A stretch of 64,000 nt of DNA from Eubacteriaceae bacterium Marseille-Q4139 (GTDB lineage Bacteria > Bacillota > Clostridia > Lachnospirales > Lachnospiraceae), in assembly GCA_018223415.1 (NCBI GenBank), contig JAGTTQ010000001.1:2770365-2834364 (forward strand), read 5' to 3'. Of this stretch, positions 9,305-17,382 are shown in pieces; position 1 is the stretch's first letter; the number at the start of each line of letters is the position of its first letter. Under the pieces are notes generated by a model that had not been told where the DNA came from, did not search any database, and saw only the letters and a program-made list of their open reading frames with translations. The translations under genes were made by a program, and so were the position numbers.

Positions 9305-12300
9305 GACGGATTGAGTATGTAAAATATAACAGAACGCGGGCGGAGAAATTCCAGTTAAAGACGGAAATCATCCGGGAGGACGGCGTGCTTTTCGTGGAAA
9401 AGACGGCGCTCACAGAGGCGGGAGCCGCCCATATCCGTTCGTTTCGTGATAAATATGAGAAAATCCGGGATTTGAATCCGGGGATTCGGTTTTTAGAGCC
9501 GCGGTTTTCCGAAGACGGGAGAACCGTCGGGTTCCCGTACCTTGAGGGAGAGACCGTAGGAGACCGCCTGGGGAAAGAAATCCGTATGGGTGAGGTGCCC
9601 TATGAGGCGCTTTTTGAGGCTATGCGGCTGGTGTTTCCGGAGGATTTTTCGGGGACGGAGGACGGTGACGCAAAGGTTTTCCATCCGTCGCCGGAATTTG
9701 TTTCCGTCTTCGGTGAGGTGCCGGAATTTTCGGATCGTGCTGTGCCGGTTTCCAACGTGGACGGGCTTTTTGAAAACCTGATGATTTCGGACGGGACAGT
9801 TTACGGCATCGACTACGAGTGGGTGTTCGACTTTCCGATTCCGGCAAAGTTCCTTCATTACCGGAATCTTTTATATTTTTACCGCCGCTATGAGGGGATT
9901 TTAAAGGCGGGACAGGAGGAAATCTTTTCTCGCTTCGGCATCGGGCCAGAGCTTCAGGAAATTTTCGCTTCCATGGAGGAACATTTCCAGTCTTACGTCC
10001 ACGGCGAGGGCAGCTTCCAGTACATGAAGCAGTACGAGCAGGAGACGAAGACCTTGGAATTCCTTCTCGACCGTGAGAGCGAGCTTTATAAGGTCAAGGA
10101 GTGGTGCGAGGCCTTAAAGCAGGAAATCGAAGAAAAGGATGTCACCATCGTAAAACAGCAGGAGGTTCAGCGCCTCACCAACAACCACGTGGCGAACCTG
10201 GACATCATCATCGGCGATCTGCGCCGGGAGAACGCGGAGATTGCAAAGACCCTTCAGTACCTTGCAAAACACGAAGCCGTCATGTGGAAGGTGTTAAGAA
10301 AAATCCATCAGGCAGTGGATAAGGTCATGCCCAAGGGCACCAGGAAGCGGAAAATCCTGGAATACTGCAAAAACACCATGTTTCATCCCGGAAAATATGG
10401 GAAGCTCTATTTTTCCGCCGACGGAAGGAACCGCATCCGCGGCGACTTTAAGATCGGCGAGGGATACTTAGAGCATGGGAAGCTCCGGTTTGTGAAAGAA
10501 GAGGCGCCCATCGTCTCCATCGTGATTCCGGTGTACAACCAGATTCATTATACTTACGCCTGCCTGCTTTCGATTTTAGAGCACACGAAGGACGTGCCCT
10601 ACGAGGTCATCATCGCCGACGACGTGTCCACCGACGCCACGAAGGAACTGTTCCGCTATGTGGAAAATGTGACCGTCTGCCGGAATCAGACGAACCAGGG
10701 CTTTTTAAGAAACTGCAACAATGCGGCTAAATCAGCCCGCGGCAAGTATGTGATGTTTTTAAATAACGATACCCAGGTGACGCCGGGGTGGCTTTCGTCC
10801 CTCGTGGATTTAATCGAGTCGGACGATACCATCGGCATGGTAGGCTCCAAGCTGGTGTACCCGGACGGACGGCTCCAGGAGGCCGGCGGCATCATCTGGA
10901 GCGACGGCTCCGGCTGGAATTACGGGAGGTTGGATGATCCGGACAAGGCCGAGTACAACTATGTGAAGGACGTGGACTATATTTCCGGCGCGGCCATCCT
11001 GTTATCCGTGAAGCTCTGGAAGGAGATCGGCGGCTTCGATGACCGGTTTGCTCCGGCCTACTGCGAGGATTCCGACCTGGCGTTCGAGGTGAGAAAGGCT
11101 GGCTACCGGGTGGTTTACCAGCCGCTCTCCAAGGTCATCCATTTTGAGGGCGTTTCCAACGGCACCGACGTAAACGGCACAGGCTTAAAACGGTACCAGG
11201 TGGAAAACAGCAAAAAATTAAAAGAAAAATGGGCCGAAGAATTCAAAAAGCAGTGCGTCAACACGGGAAATCCCAACCCGTTCCGTGCCAGGGAGCGGAG
11301 CATGGGGAAACCGGTGATTCTTGTGGTTGACCATTATGTGCCCACCTACGATAAGGACGCCGGTTCCAAAACCACGTTCCAGTATTTGAAAATGTTTCTC
11401 AAAAAGGGATATGCAGTGAAGTTCTTAGGCGACAATTTCCTTCACGAGGAGCCGTATTCCACGACGCTTCAGCAGATGGGGATCGAAATTTTATACGGCC
11501 CGGAGTACCAGTCCGGCATCTGGGACTGGATCATGAAAAATAAGGATGAAATTGATTTCGCCTACTTAAACAGGCCGCATATTGCCACAAAATACGTGGA
11601 TTTCTTAAAGAAAAACACGGATATCAAGATCATCTACTACGGCCATGACCTGCATTTTCTGCGGGAATACCGGGAATACGAGCTGACCGGGGATATCCAG
11701 AAAAAGCGGGAGTCCGATTACTGGAAATCCATCGAGTTTTCGCTGATGGAAAAGGCGGCCGTCTCCTATTACCCGTCCTACGTGGAAGAGGAAGCCATCC
11801 ATGCGGTGAAGCCGGAAATCCCTGTGAAGGCCATCACGGCGTATGTGTATGAGAGCTTTTTGGAGAACATTGACCGTGACTTTGAAAAGCGGGAGGGGCT
11901 TTTATTCGTGGGCGGCTTTGCCCATCCGCCGAATGCCGACGCCGTCCTCTGGTTTGCGAGGGAGGTATTCCCGAAAATCCGGGAAAAACTTTCCGTAAAC
12001 TTCTATGTTGTTGGCTCCAAGGTAACGGAGGAGATTAAGGCGTTGGAACAGCCGGGAAGCGGCATCATCGTCAAAGGCTTTGTGACCGAGGAAGAGCTTT
12101 CGAGACTTTATGCAGAGTGCCGCGTTGTGGTGGTGCCGCTCCGCTACGGCGCAGGTGTCAAGGGAAAGGTGGTAGAGGCCGTCTATAACGGCGCGGCCAT
12201 CGTTACCACGTCCGTAGGCGCCGAGGGAATTCCCGAGGCAGAGCATGTCATGCGGATCGCCGATGAGCCGGAGGCGTTCGCGGCGGCTGTGACGGAAATC

Positions 12301-12420
12301 TACGAGTCGCCTGAGACCTGCCTTTCCATGAGCGAGGCGACCCAGAGCTACATCCGGGAACATTTCAGCGTGGATGCCGCCTGGAAGGTGATCGAAGAGG
12401 ACTTTACAAAAGAAAGCTAA
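9301..12420 (+). CDS. Multidomain glycosyltransferase: kinase-like + coiled coil + GT2 + GT4
   Basis: I place the start at ATG 9301, which overlaps the previous TGA; the frame is open further up but without that coupling. The 1039-residue product has four parts. Residues about 1-245 resemble an APH/lipopolysaccharide-kinase fold, with VEKTAL (candidate lysine) and LFENLMISDGTVYGIDYEW (candidate catalytic and metal-binding loops). Residues about 250-335 are a predicted coiled coil. Residues about 400-660 are a GT2 domain (VSIVIPVYNQ, NNDTQVTPGW, EDSDLAFEV). Residues about 670-1039 are a GT4 domain (VGGFAHPPNADAV, GAGVKGKVVEA). It probably extends or terminates the exported glycan. The kinase-like reading is weaker than the two glycosyltransferase calls. 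Confidence 0.85.
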   Translation: MRRIEYVKYNRTRAEKFQLKTEIIREDGVLFVEKTALTEAGAAHIRSFRDKYEKIRDLNPGIRFLEPRFSEDGRTVGFPYLEGETVGDRLGKEIRMGEVPYEALFEAMRLVFPEDFSGTEDGDAKVFHPSPEFVSVFGEVPEFSDRAVPVSNVDGLFENLMISDGTVYGIDYEWVFDFPIPAKFLHYRNLLYFYRRYEGILKAGQEEIFSRFGIGPELQEIFASMEEHFQSYVHGEGSFQYMKQYEQETKTLEFLLDRESELYKVKEWCEALKQEIEEKDVTIVKQQEVQRLTNNHVANLDIIIGDLRRENAEIAKTLQYLAKHEAVMWKVLRKIHQAVDKVMPKGTRKRKILEYCKNTMFHPGKYGKLYFSADGRNRIRGDFKIGEGYLEHGKLRFVKEEAPIVSIVIPVYNQIHYTYACLLSILEHTKDVPYEVIIADDVSTDATKELFRYVENVTVCRNQTNQGFLRNCNNAAKSARGKYVMFLNNDTQVTPGWLSSLVDLIESDDTIGMVGSKLVYPDGRLQEAGGIIWSDGSGWNYGRLDDPDKAEYNYVKDVDYISGAAILLSVKLWKEIGGFDDRFAPAYCEDSDLAFEVRKAGYRVVYQPLSKVIHFEGVSNGTDVNGTGLKRYQVENSKKLKEKWAEEFKKQCVNTGNPNPFRARERSMGKPVILVVDHYVPTYDKDAGSKTTFQYLKMFLKKGYAVKFLGDNFLHEEPYSTTLQQMGIEILYGPEYQSGIWDWIMKNKDEIDFAYLNRPHIATKYVDFLKKNTDIKIIYYGHDLHFLREYREYELTGDIQKKRESDYWKSIEFSLMEKAAVSYYPSYVEEEAIHAVKPEIPVKAITAYVYESFLENIDRDFEKREGLLFVGGFAHPPNADAVLWFAREVFPKIREKLSVNFYVVGSKVTEEIKALEQPGSGIIVKGFVTEEELSRLYAECRVVVVPLRYGAGVKGKVVEAVYNGAAIVTTSVGAEGIPEAEHVMRIADEPEAFAAAVTEIYESPETCLSMSEATQSYIREHFSVDAAWKVIEEDFTKES

Positions 12421-12426
12421 GAGACG

Positions 12427-12452
12427 GGCCGGCCGGCACAAAACGGCCGGCC
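12427..12452 (+). terminator. Hairpin after the glycan operon
   Basis: A very strong G+C inverted repeat with arms GGCCGGCCG and CGGCCGGCC around a short A-rich loop, seven bases after the stop of the large glycosyltransferase. There is no long T tract, so it may act as a weak terminator or as an RNA 3'-end stabiliser. Confidence 0.6.
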
Positions 12453-12519
12453 TTCGTGCATGATGAGAATGGCCGGACACAGGCTTTTTGGTCTGCGGCC
12501 GGGGAATCAGGAGGTGCGT

Positions 12520-13680
12520 ATGGAAATCCGGTATCCGGATTATTACGGAAAATTTCGCTGTCTGGCGGGGGACTGTCCCGATACCTGCTGCGTAGGCTGG
12601 GAGATCCGGCTGGATAAGGAAACGAGAAAGCGGTACCGGCGGGAAGCCATGCGCCGGGATGAAATAGGCAAAAAATTCCGAAAATATGCGAAAAACGGAC
12701 ATCTTGTCCCGGCGGACGGGTTCTGCCCATTCTTAGACGGCCACGGGCTTTGCAGCATCTGCACGGAGCTTGGCGAGGACGCCATGTGCAGAACGTGCAG
12801 GCGGTACCCGCGGCACGAAGAGGACTACGGGAGGCTTCATGAGCGCCTGCTTCTTCTTTCCTGCCCGGAGGCCGCAAGGCTTGTGATTTCTGAGGGAAAG
12901 GGGGAATATCTGGTAAAGAAAAGGCCAAACCGCCCGGTTTCCATGGCGGGGATCGACGAGGGACTCCTTTCGCTTCTCCTTTCCATGCGGGAGACGCTCT
13001 GGCGCATCGGGAAAAACAGGAAGCTTTCCATGGACGGGCGGCTCTTAATGGCTCTTTCCCTCGGACATGACGCCATGCGCCGGCTTCGCGCCGGACGCCC
13101 GGAGGAGATTTTGACGCTTCTTTCCCGCTATGAAGCCGATACGGCGCCGGAGCAGTTCCTCCGTCTTTTAAACAGGCGGGAGCAGGCAGAGAGCCGGTTT
13201 GCTTTCATGGCAGATTTCATGGAAGTTCTCTCCGGGCTTTCGCCCATCAGCCCCAAATGGCCGGACATGCTGGAACGCTGCCGGAAGACTCTTTATCATG
13301 AGCCGGGCTGCCGGGCACGGTATGATGGGGAACGGGAGAAATTCCTTTTGGAAAATCCGGAGCTTACGCTCCATTGGGAGAGGCTCTTCGGATACTTTAT
13401 CTATTCGTTTTTCCTTTCGTCGCTCTATGACGGGGATGTGTACGGAAATGTCCGGCTGGCGGTTTACTGCACGTTCGCGGTGATGGAACTGGACTTTGCC
13501 GAGTGGCGCACGTCCGGCCGCCCGGCAGGCGGATGGGACGGCAAACAGGCAGAAATCTGCCATGTGTTTGCAAGGCAGGTGGAAAACTCGGATGAGAACC
13601 GGAAAGTTCTGGCGGAAGCTTTGACGGCGGGACGGTTCGGGATCGGCGAGGCGGCTGCGGGGGTGCCGGTGCGTTTTTAA
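12520..13680 (+). CDS. FliB-family protein (flagellin lysine-N-methylase-like)
   Basis: I chose ATG 12520, seven bases after a CAGGAGG ribosome binding site; this gives 386 residues. The N-terminus MEIRYPDYYGKFRC, the DCPDTCCVGWEI segment, and a second Cys cluster (GFCPFLD.GLCSICTELGEDAMCRTCRRYPR) match the FliB family, in which these cysteines likely hold an iron-sulfur cluster. FliB methylates lysines of flagellin in Salmonella. No flagellar gene is visible in the window, so the substrate here may differ. It is the last gene of the glycan region, separated from it by a strong hairpin. Confidence 0.8.
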   Translation: MEIRYPDYYGKFRCLAGDCPDTCCVGWEIRLDKETRKRYRREAMRRDEIGKKFRKYAKNGHLVPADGFCPFLDGHGLCSICTELGEDAMCRTCRRYPRHEEDYGRLHERLLLLSCPEAARLVISEGKGEYLVKKRPNRPVSMAGIDEGLLSLLLSMRETLWRIGKNRKLSMDGRLLMALSLGHDAMRRLRAGRPEEILTLLSRYEADTAPEQFLRLLNRREQAESRFAFMADFMEVLSGLSPISPKWPDMLERCRKTLYHEPGCRARYDGEREKFLLENPELTLHWERLFGYFIYSFFLSSLYDGDVYGNVRLAVYCTFAVMELDFAEWRTSGRPAGGWDGKQAEICHVFARQVENSDENRKVLAEALTAGRFGIGEAAAGVPVRF

Positions 13681-13743
13681 GCTTTTATCCCACAAAGCAA
13701 TACACAGGGGTTTGATAAATCGAGATATATTTTTTCGTAAAAC

Positions 13744-13788
13744 TTTCAGCCTGCATATCATTTGAAGCAGAAGATATGCAGGCTGAAA
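13744..13788. terminator. Hairpin shared with the 33.3-kb locus
   Basis: Inverted repeat with arms TTCAGCCTGCATATC and GATATGCAGGCTGAA. On the minus strand it is followed by GTTTTACG, a weak T run. The same hairpin, slightly diverged, terminates the Crp/Fnr gene at 33334-33378, so here it is a relic left after that gene was lost. Confidence 0.7.
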
Positions 13789-13953
13789 CCATATAATCTA
13801 CTGTGAAAAATGCAGAATATTTCTGAAGTACAGAATTTGTCAGAACTGGCAGATAAATTGATACAGGATGCCATGGAGGCTGGGAACGACGCGTTCCGTT
13901 TCAATATGGCGTTTGAAAATATCCGGCAATCAAAGGAAAGTGAGGATACAAAA
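13744..13953 (-). pseudogene. Scar of a Crp/Fnr regulator 3' end plus unidentified remnant
   Basis: Read on the minus strand, 13813-13862 encodes INLSASSDKFCTSEIF, closely matching the C-terminus of the intact Crp/Fnr regulator at 33404-34075 (INLPDLAKFCTSEIL). The 45-base hairpin at 13744-13788 is likewise almost identical to the terminator of that gene at 33334-33378. The rest of the regulator is missing. Bases 13863-13953 do not match the other locus and encode, on the plus strand, DAMEAGNDAFRFNMAFENIRQ, possibly the tail of a lost gene. The result is a deletion scar just upstream of a TIGR04076 gene. Confidence 0.7.
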
Positions 13954-14376
13954 ATGGAATATCAGGTAAAGGTTACGGTATTGGACAAAAAGTTATTTCC
14001 GGAGTTACAGGCCAGGTACTGTGCCGTCCCGGACAGCGGAAAATGTCCCTGTTACAATGTCGGCGATGAATTTCTATTTTATCGAAATGATGAGAGGGAT
14101 GATTATTGGCATATGGGCGCAGGAACGCTGGTAAAGAGCGGCAAGCCGGATGAGGGAGTGCTGATGTCCCCCGGAACAATGCACTGCGGAACGGAAGGAG
14201 TTCCCTTTTGCGCGGAAGCCTGGGATGCGATCAGCAGATATATTTATGCAGCTCTTCAGGGCGGGGCGATCATGCGTGGCTGGACAAAAGATGATAAAGT
14301 CATGATTGCCTGCTGCAATGACGGTACAAGGCCTGTGATCTTTAAAATTGAGAGAATTGACGTAAGTGAATCATAA
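13954..14376 (+). CDS. TIGR04076 family protein (copy 1)
   Basis: A 140-residue protein of the TIGR04076 family, small cysteine-containing proteins of unknown function. It contains GKCPCYNVGDEF, TMHCG, GVPFCAEAWDAISRYIYAALQGG and MIACCNDGTRPVIFKIERI. It is about 90% identical in protein to copy 2 at 35703-36122. I start it at ATG 13954 because the preceding GTGAGGATACAAAA matches the RBS region of copy 2. The frame is open back to 13810, but that part overlaps the antisense of a Crp/Fnr gene tail and is unlikely to be coding. It ends at a bidirectional terminator. Confidence 0.82.
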   Translation: MEYQVKVTVLDKKLFPELQARYCAVPDSGKCPCYNVGDEFLFYRNDERDDYWHMGAGTLVKSGKPDEGVLMSPGTMHCGTEGVPFCAEAWDAISRYIYAALQGGAIMRGWTKDDKVMIACCNDGTRPVIFKIERIDVSES

Positions 14377-14390
14377 GATCGAAAGAAAGA

Positions 14391-14418
14391 GGGGCGGCCT
14401 GTTAAAACGCCGCCCTTA
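14391..14418. terminator. Bidirectional terminator
   Basis: Arms GGGCGGC and GCCGCCC with A-rich flanks on the plus-left side and TTAAAA on the right. It lies between the convergent TIGR04076 and rhomboid genes, and the rhomboid stop codon lies in its edge. Confidence 0.75.
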
Positions 14419-14961
14419 AAACATCCCCGCCCAAGTTCCCGCAGCGCTAAAAAGAAAGCCGCACCCAAACGCCATCAGATGAATCACGAACGTCGAAAGG
14501 TTTTTAGAAAAGATGGGAATGTTTCCAAGCACGGCAATCCCGAGAATCCAGGAGGCATACACCGTCCCCGTCTGAAACCGCGGAAGCTCCGGCCGCAGAA
14601 GCTGGAACGCGAGAAGAAGCCCAAACAGGGAGAACACGACGGGGGAGCCGCCGATGCTGGTGCTCTCGGGATAAAAGGCCGAGAACAGGAGATTGGCGAG
14701 GGTACCGGAGAGGATAGTAAAGACCGTAAGCTTCCATCCTTCCGTCTGTCCGTTTAAAAAGCCGGTGACAAAGTACATGCCGGCGGCGTTGACAGCCAGG
14801 TGGAACAGATTTACATGGAGAAGCAGCCCGGTAAACAGCCGGTAATACTCCTTTCCGATTATATGAAGCCCGCGGTTTGCGAAAAGCTTCTGCATGTCCG
14901 TCCGAAAGCCCAAGGCATAAAACACAAGCCAGGCAGCGATCCATAAATATCCCGTTTTCAT
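14416..14961 (-). CDS. Rhomboid family intramembrane serine protease
   Basis: A 181-residue protein of about six membrane helices. It has the rhomboid HVNLFHLAVN motif (His49, His54, Asn58), the serine motif IGGSPVVFSLFG with Ser106 and the partner histidine in HLMAFGCG (His161). Rhomboids cut substrate proteins within the membrane. The nucleophile motif is GGSP rather than the usual GASG, so the proline after the serine is unusual and activity is not certain. The start at 14961 is set by an AAGGAG site eight bases upstream; a longer frame to 15003 lacks an RBS. A mobile element is inserted close upstream of this gene. Confidence 0.78.
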   Translation of the reverse strand: MKTGYLWIAAWLVFYALGFRTDMQKLFANRGLHIIGKEYYRLFTGLLLHVNLFHLAVNAAGMYFVTGFLNGQTEGWKLTVFTILSGTLANLLFSAFYPESTSIGGSPVVFSLFGLLLAFQLLRPELPRFQTGTVYASWILGIAVLGNIPIFSKNLSTFVIHLMAFGCGFLFSAAGTWAGMF

Positions 14962-15042
14962 ACTCAGTCTCCTTTTCTTATGATTTTTTCTAAGGAACCC
15001 CACATCCTTAGATGGGTGCTCGTAAGACAGTAATTCTAAAAA

Positions 15043-15058
15043 ATTACTATTTTACGGC
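15043..15058 (+). other. Candidate left attachment site
   Basis: ATTACTATTTTACGGC matches 14 of 16 positions of the right candidate at 19151-19166. It also forms the right arm of a short hairpin (AGTAATT ... AATTACT, 15029-15048). Serine recombinases need only a short core, so imperfect ends are expected. Confidence 0.45.
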
Positions 15059-15088
15059 ATCTGTCTGACAGGGTTGGAAACAACAATG

Positions 15089-15131
15089 AAAAGAACGATG
15101 TCGAGTCGCATGACCGGCATCGTTCTTTTTT
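15089..15131 (+). terminator. Terminator near the left end of the element
   Basis: Arms AAGAACGATG and CATCGTTCTT with a 17-base loop, followed by a run of Ts. It precedes the first element gene and would block transcription entering from the chromosome. Confidence 0.7.
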
Positions 15132-15164
15132 GTAACAAAATATAAAAATACGGAGGTATTCACC

Positions 15165-15410
15165 ATGAAACACCTGTTATCTTGCGAATTTAACCTTGAT
15201 ACCGCTTGTGTAGAGCTTTGCTTTTCAGATGGCAGCATGGTTTCTATTAATACTATCGCCGTTGAAAATGAGGTAGCCAACAATATGTATCAGCGGTCAG
15301 AACTTGATTATCTTATCTACAATGACCCTGCCGCATATGCTGATTTAATCCTTAACGGCGATCCAGAAGCCTATCTCAAAGCAGTCACACAGTACAAGCC
15401 GCTTGATTGA
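15165..15410 (+). CDS. DUF6061-like element protein
   Basis: An 81-residue protein beginning MKHLLSCEFNLDTACVEL and containing MYQRSELDYLIYNDPAAYADLILNGDPEAYL. Small proteins of this pattern are common accessory genes of Firmicute conjugative elements; I recognise it as DUF6061-like from memory, and no function is known. The ATG follows a GGAGG site (ACGGAGGTATTCACC). It is followed by a terminator and separated from the HNH gene by about 200 bases. No membrane segment or known catalytic motif is seen. Confidence 0.65.
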   Translation: MKHLLSCEFNLDTACVELCFSDGSMVSINTIAVENEVANNMYQRSELDYLIYNDPAAYADLILNGDPEAYLKAVTQYKPLD

Positions 15411-15431
15411 TTTTCGTTATCAAAGTTATCA

Positions 15432-15472
15432 AACAAGAGCCACCCTGTCATTCAGCGGGGTAGCTCTTGTTT
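15432..15472 (+). terminator. Rho-independent terminator
   Basis: Inverted repeat with arms starting AACAAGAGC and ending GCTCTTGTT, plus inner pairs ACCC/GGGT, followed by TTTGG. It lies 22 bases after the stop of the small element gene. Confidence 0.75.
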
Positions 15473-15543
15473 TGGCAAGGATTTGTTCATGAAAAGTTTT
15501 ACTTTAGCACAATAAATTTTGACCAATCTCTTGAAAATGCGCT

Positions 15544-15579
15544 CGTTTGTGGGTACAATGGAGTGTGTACACACAAACG
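15544..15579. promoter_or_regulatory. 13-bp inverted repeat upstream of HNH gene
   Basis: Arms CGTTTGTGGGTAC (15544-15556) and GTACACACAAACG (15567-15579) pair with one mismatch around a 10-base loop. The right half contains the perfect palindrome GTGTGTACACAC (15563-15574), which recurs at 16803-16814 in the same element. It could be an operator for an element-encoded regulator or part of a transfer origin. Confidence 0.5.
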
Positions 15580-15607
15580 ATAAGTTGATCTGGATTGTGA
15601 GGTAAGT

Positions 15608-16297
15608 ATGAAGTTTGAAGTGACTGATTATCATAGATACTCTTCTGATAGTGAACTGATTGACGATCTTAAACATGTGGCCGAAATTATAAAAAAAGAC
15701 ACTGTTACCTTAGATGAATATAATGATTATGGAAGTTTTCACTCTACGACGTTAACACGAAGATTTGGTTCATGGTTTAAGTGCTTAGAGATGGCTGGAC
15801 TTTCTGCATCAAGGTCGAGAATTGGAATATCTAATGAAGAATTATTTGAAGAACTTGAGCGTATATGGACAATACTTGGCAGACAGCCGTCGTATACACA
15901 AATGCGGGATATGTCTCGTTTTTCGATTGGAACATATGAGAAAAGATTCAACGGATGGCGGAATACATTAAAGGCATTTGTAACCTATATAAATGGAGAC
16001 GAACATGAAGATTCTGTTGATAAATTACCGCTTGATGCATCAGCTACTCAGAACAGCCTAAACTATCAACATAAAACATCTCGAACGATAAACCTAAGAC
16101 TAAGGTTTCTTGTTTTACAAAGAGATAATTTCTGCTGCTGTAAATGTGGAGCTTCCCCTGCAAAAGACCAGGCTGTTGAATTGCAGGTTGACCATATTAT
16201 TCCTTGGTCTAAGGGAGGAGAAACGGTTATTGACAATTTGCAAACGTTGTGCTCAAAATGCAATTTAGGAAAGAGCAACCTTACTCAAGAAAAATAA
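15608..16297 (+). CDS. HNH endonuclease with N-terminal homing-endonuclease repeats
   Basis: A 229-residue protein. Residues about 17-64 and 75-124 are two copies of a helical repeat with a (R/K)RFGSW or KRFNGW core, the homing-endonuclease-associated repeat that binds DNA. Residues about 165-225 are an HNH nuclease: CCKCGA, VDHIIPWSKGG with His196, then CSKCN with Asn219. The two CxxC pairs bind zinc. It probably cuts a specific DNA site and might help the element spread or act as a selfish passenger. It lies in the mobile element ahead of mobC, transcribed in the same direction. No intron or intein is seen. Confidence 0.85.
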   Translation: MKFEVTDYHRYSSDSELIDDLKHVAEIIKKDTVTLDEYNDYGSFHSTTLTRRFGSWFKCLEMAGLSASRSRIGISNEELFEELERIWTILGRQPSYTQMRDMSRFSIGTYEKRFNGWRNTLKAFVTYINGDEHEDSVDKLPLDASATQNSLNYQHKTSRTINLRLRFLVLQRDNFCCCKCGASPAKDQAVELQVDHIIPWSKGGETVIDNLQTLCSKCNLGKSNLTQEK

Positions 16298-16341
16298 AAG
16301 GAAATCATTAAAACTTATTAACAAAATATGGAGTGCTAATA

Positions 16342-16689
16342 ATGCCAGACAACAGAAATCGTCAGCGCCCGATACAGGTAAAATTCTTTGTGAACGAAAA
16401 AGAGCTTGACCTAATAAAACAGAAAATGGCACAGATGGGAACAGACAACATGAGTGCCTATCTCCGCAAAATGGCAATCGACGGGTATGTTGTAAATTTG
16501 GATATGCCTGAACTCCGTGAGCTGACTTCCAAAATGAAACGGATATCCAACAGCGAAAACCAGATTGCCAAACAGCTCAACACAACGGGTAACATCTACG
16601 AAGCTGACATTGAAGAAATCAAAAAGAATCAGGAGGAAATTTACGAAGGCATTAAAAAAATCCTGCTTTCTCTTTCCCATCTGAAATGA
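16342..16689 (+). CDS. Plasmid mobilization relaxosome protein MobC-like
   Basis: A 115-residue protein beginning MPDNRNRQRPIQVKFFVNEKELDLIKQKM. It has an N-terminal ribbon-helix-helix-like region, the MSAYLRKMAIDGY core and a C-terminal coiled coil. This is the MobC/relaxosome accessory pattern; MobC opens DNA at the transfer origin for a relaxase. The start is ATG 16342, eight bases after a GGAG; a GTG at 16333 is possible but overlaps that site. In conjugative elements a relaxase gene normally follows mobC, but here only 300 bases of non-coding DNA follow. Confidence 0.8.
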   Translation: MPDNRNRQRPIQVKFFVNEKELDLIKQKMAQMGTDNMSAYLRKMAIDGYVVNLDMPELRELTSKMKRISNSENQIAKQLNTTGNIYEADIEEIKKNQEEIYEGIKKILLSLSHLK

Positions 16690-16989
16690 TGTCAGCTCCG
16701 TAGGAGCGTAGCCGATTTTGAAAAAATCGTCAAAGGGTTTGGGATGCTTCCCAACAAGCTTTTGCAAAAGTCAGCTTCGCTGAAATTTGCAAAACGCACG
16801 ATGTGTGTACACACGTGCACTGCTTGCCAATTTTGTTTTGACCTTTGTACGCAGATGGAAGATTTACATTTTTCGCAAAATCGGCAAGGCTGTATTTTCT
16901 GAAAAATCACAGTGTGCAGTTACACCTGCTGTGCTTGCTATCCCAGAGATACTTTAGAATCAAAGCGAATGAAAAGGAGGCTCGACAGG
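16690..16989 (+). other. Non-coding region, candidate transfer origin
   Basis: This 300-base gap follows mobC. It holds a short stem-loop TTGGGA-TGCT-TCCCAA at 16739-16754 and the palindrome GTGTGTACACAC at 16803-16814 flanked by GCAC/GTGC. I see no ORF with a ribosome binding site. A stem-loop next to a MobC gene is a plausible origin of transfer, which would allow mobilization in trans by another element. It is also where a relaxase gene would normally stand, so the gap may mark an internal deletion. Confidence 0.4.
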
Positions 16990-17382
16990 ATGGATGAGAA
17001 ACAAAAAGAGGAAGAAGTTCGTGAGCTTACTCCCGAAGAAATAGACGATATGATTCTTGAAGAACAGATTGCGAGTGGAGAGTATGACGAGGAAGTTTCC
17101 GAATACTACTTCTCCAATCCCGACCCGTATGCCAAGGTCGAGTCTCGCCCCGATGATGCACCAAAGCGTGACATCAAGTTTGATGAGAACGGTAACATTG
17201 TTGTAAGAAATCTGTCTGCCTTTTGGCTGCCCGAATTGACAATCGTGGATGAAATCGGCGGCGCAGAATATACCGTTACAGGCAGCTATGAGGGCACGGA
17301 AACTCTTGATAAAAAGCTCAAACGCATTATGGAGCAGAACGCTGCCGATGATAAATCCGATATCACGGAGGATGGCGAATGA
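16990..17382 (+). CDS. TnpW-like element protein
   Basis: A 130-residue protein; the start ATG 16990 lies nine bases after AAGGAGG. The N-terminal half is very acidic (ELTPEEIDDMILEEQIASGEYDEE). The C-terminal part, FWLPELTIVDEIGGAEYTVTGSYEGTETLDKKLKRIM, resembles the short TnpW family of transposon proteins that precede serine recombinase genes. Function is unknown; a role with the recombinase is suggested by the four-base ATGA overlap with it. The family call is from pattern memory. Confidence 0.6.
   Translation: MDEKQKEEEVRELTPEEIDDMILEEQIASGEYDEEVSEYYFSNPDPYAKVESRPDDAPKRDIKFDENGNIVVRNLSAFWLPELTIVDEIGGAEYTVTGSYEGTETLDKKLKRIMEQNAADDKSDITEDGE

Noticed and set aside
13810..13953. N-terminal extension of the TIGR04076 copy 1 protein
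   Set aside because: The first part is antisense to a Crp/Fnr tail found at the other locus, and the shared RBS sits before 13954.
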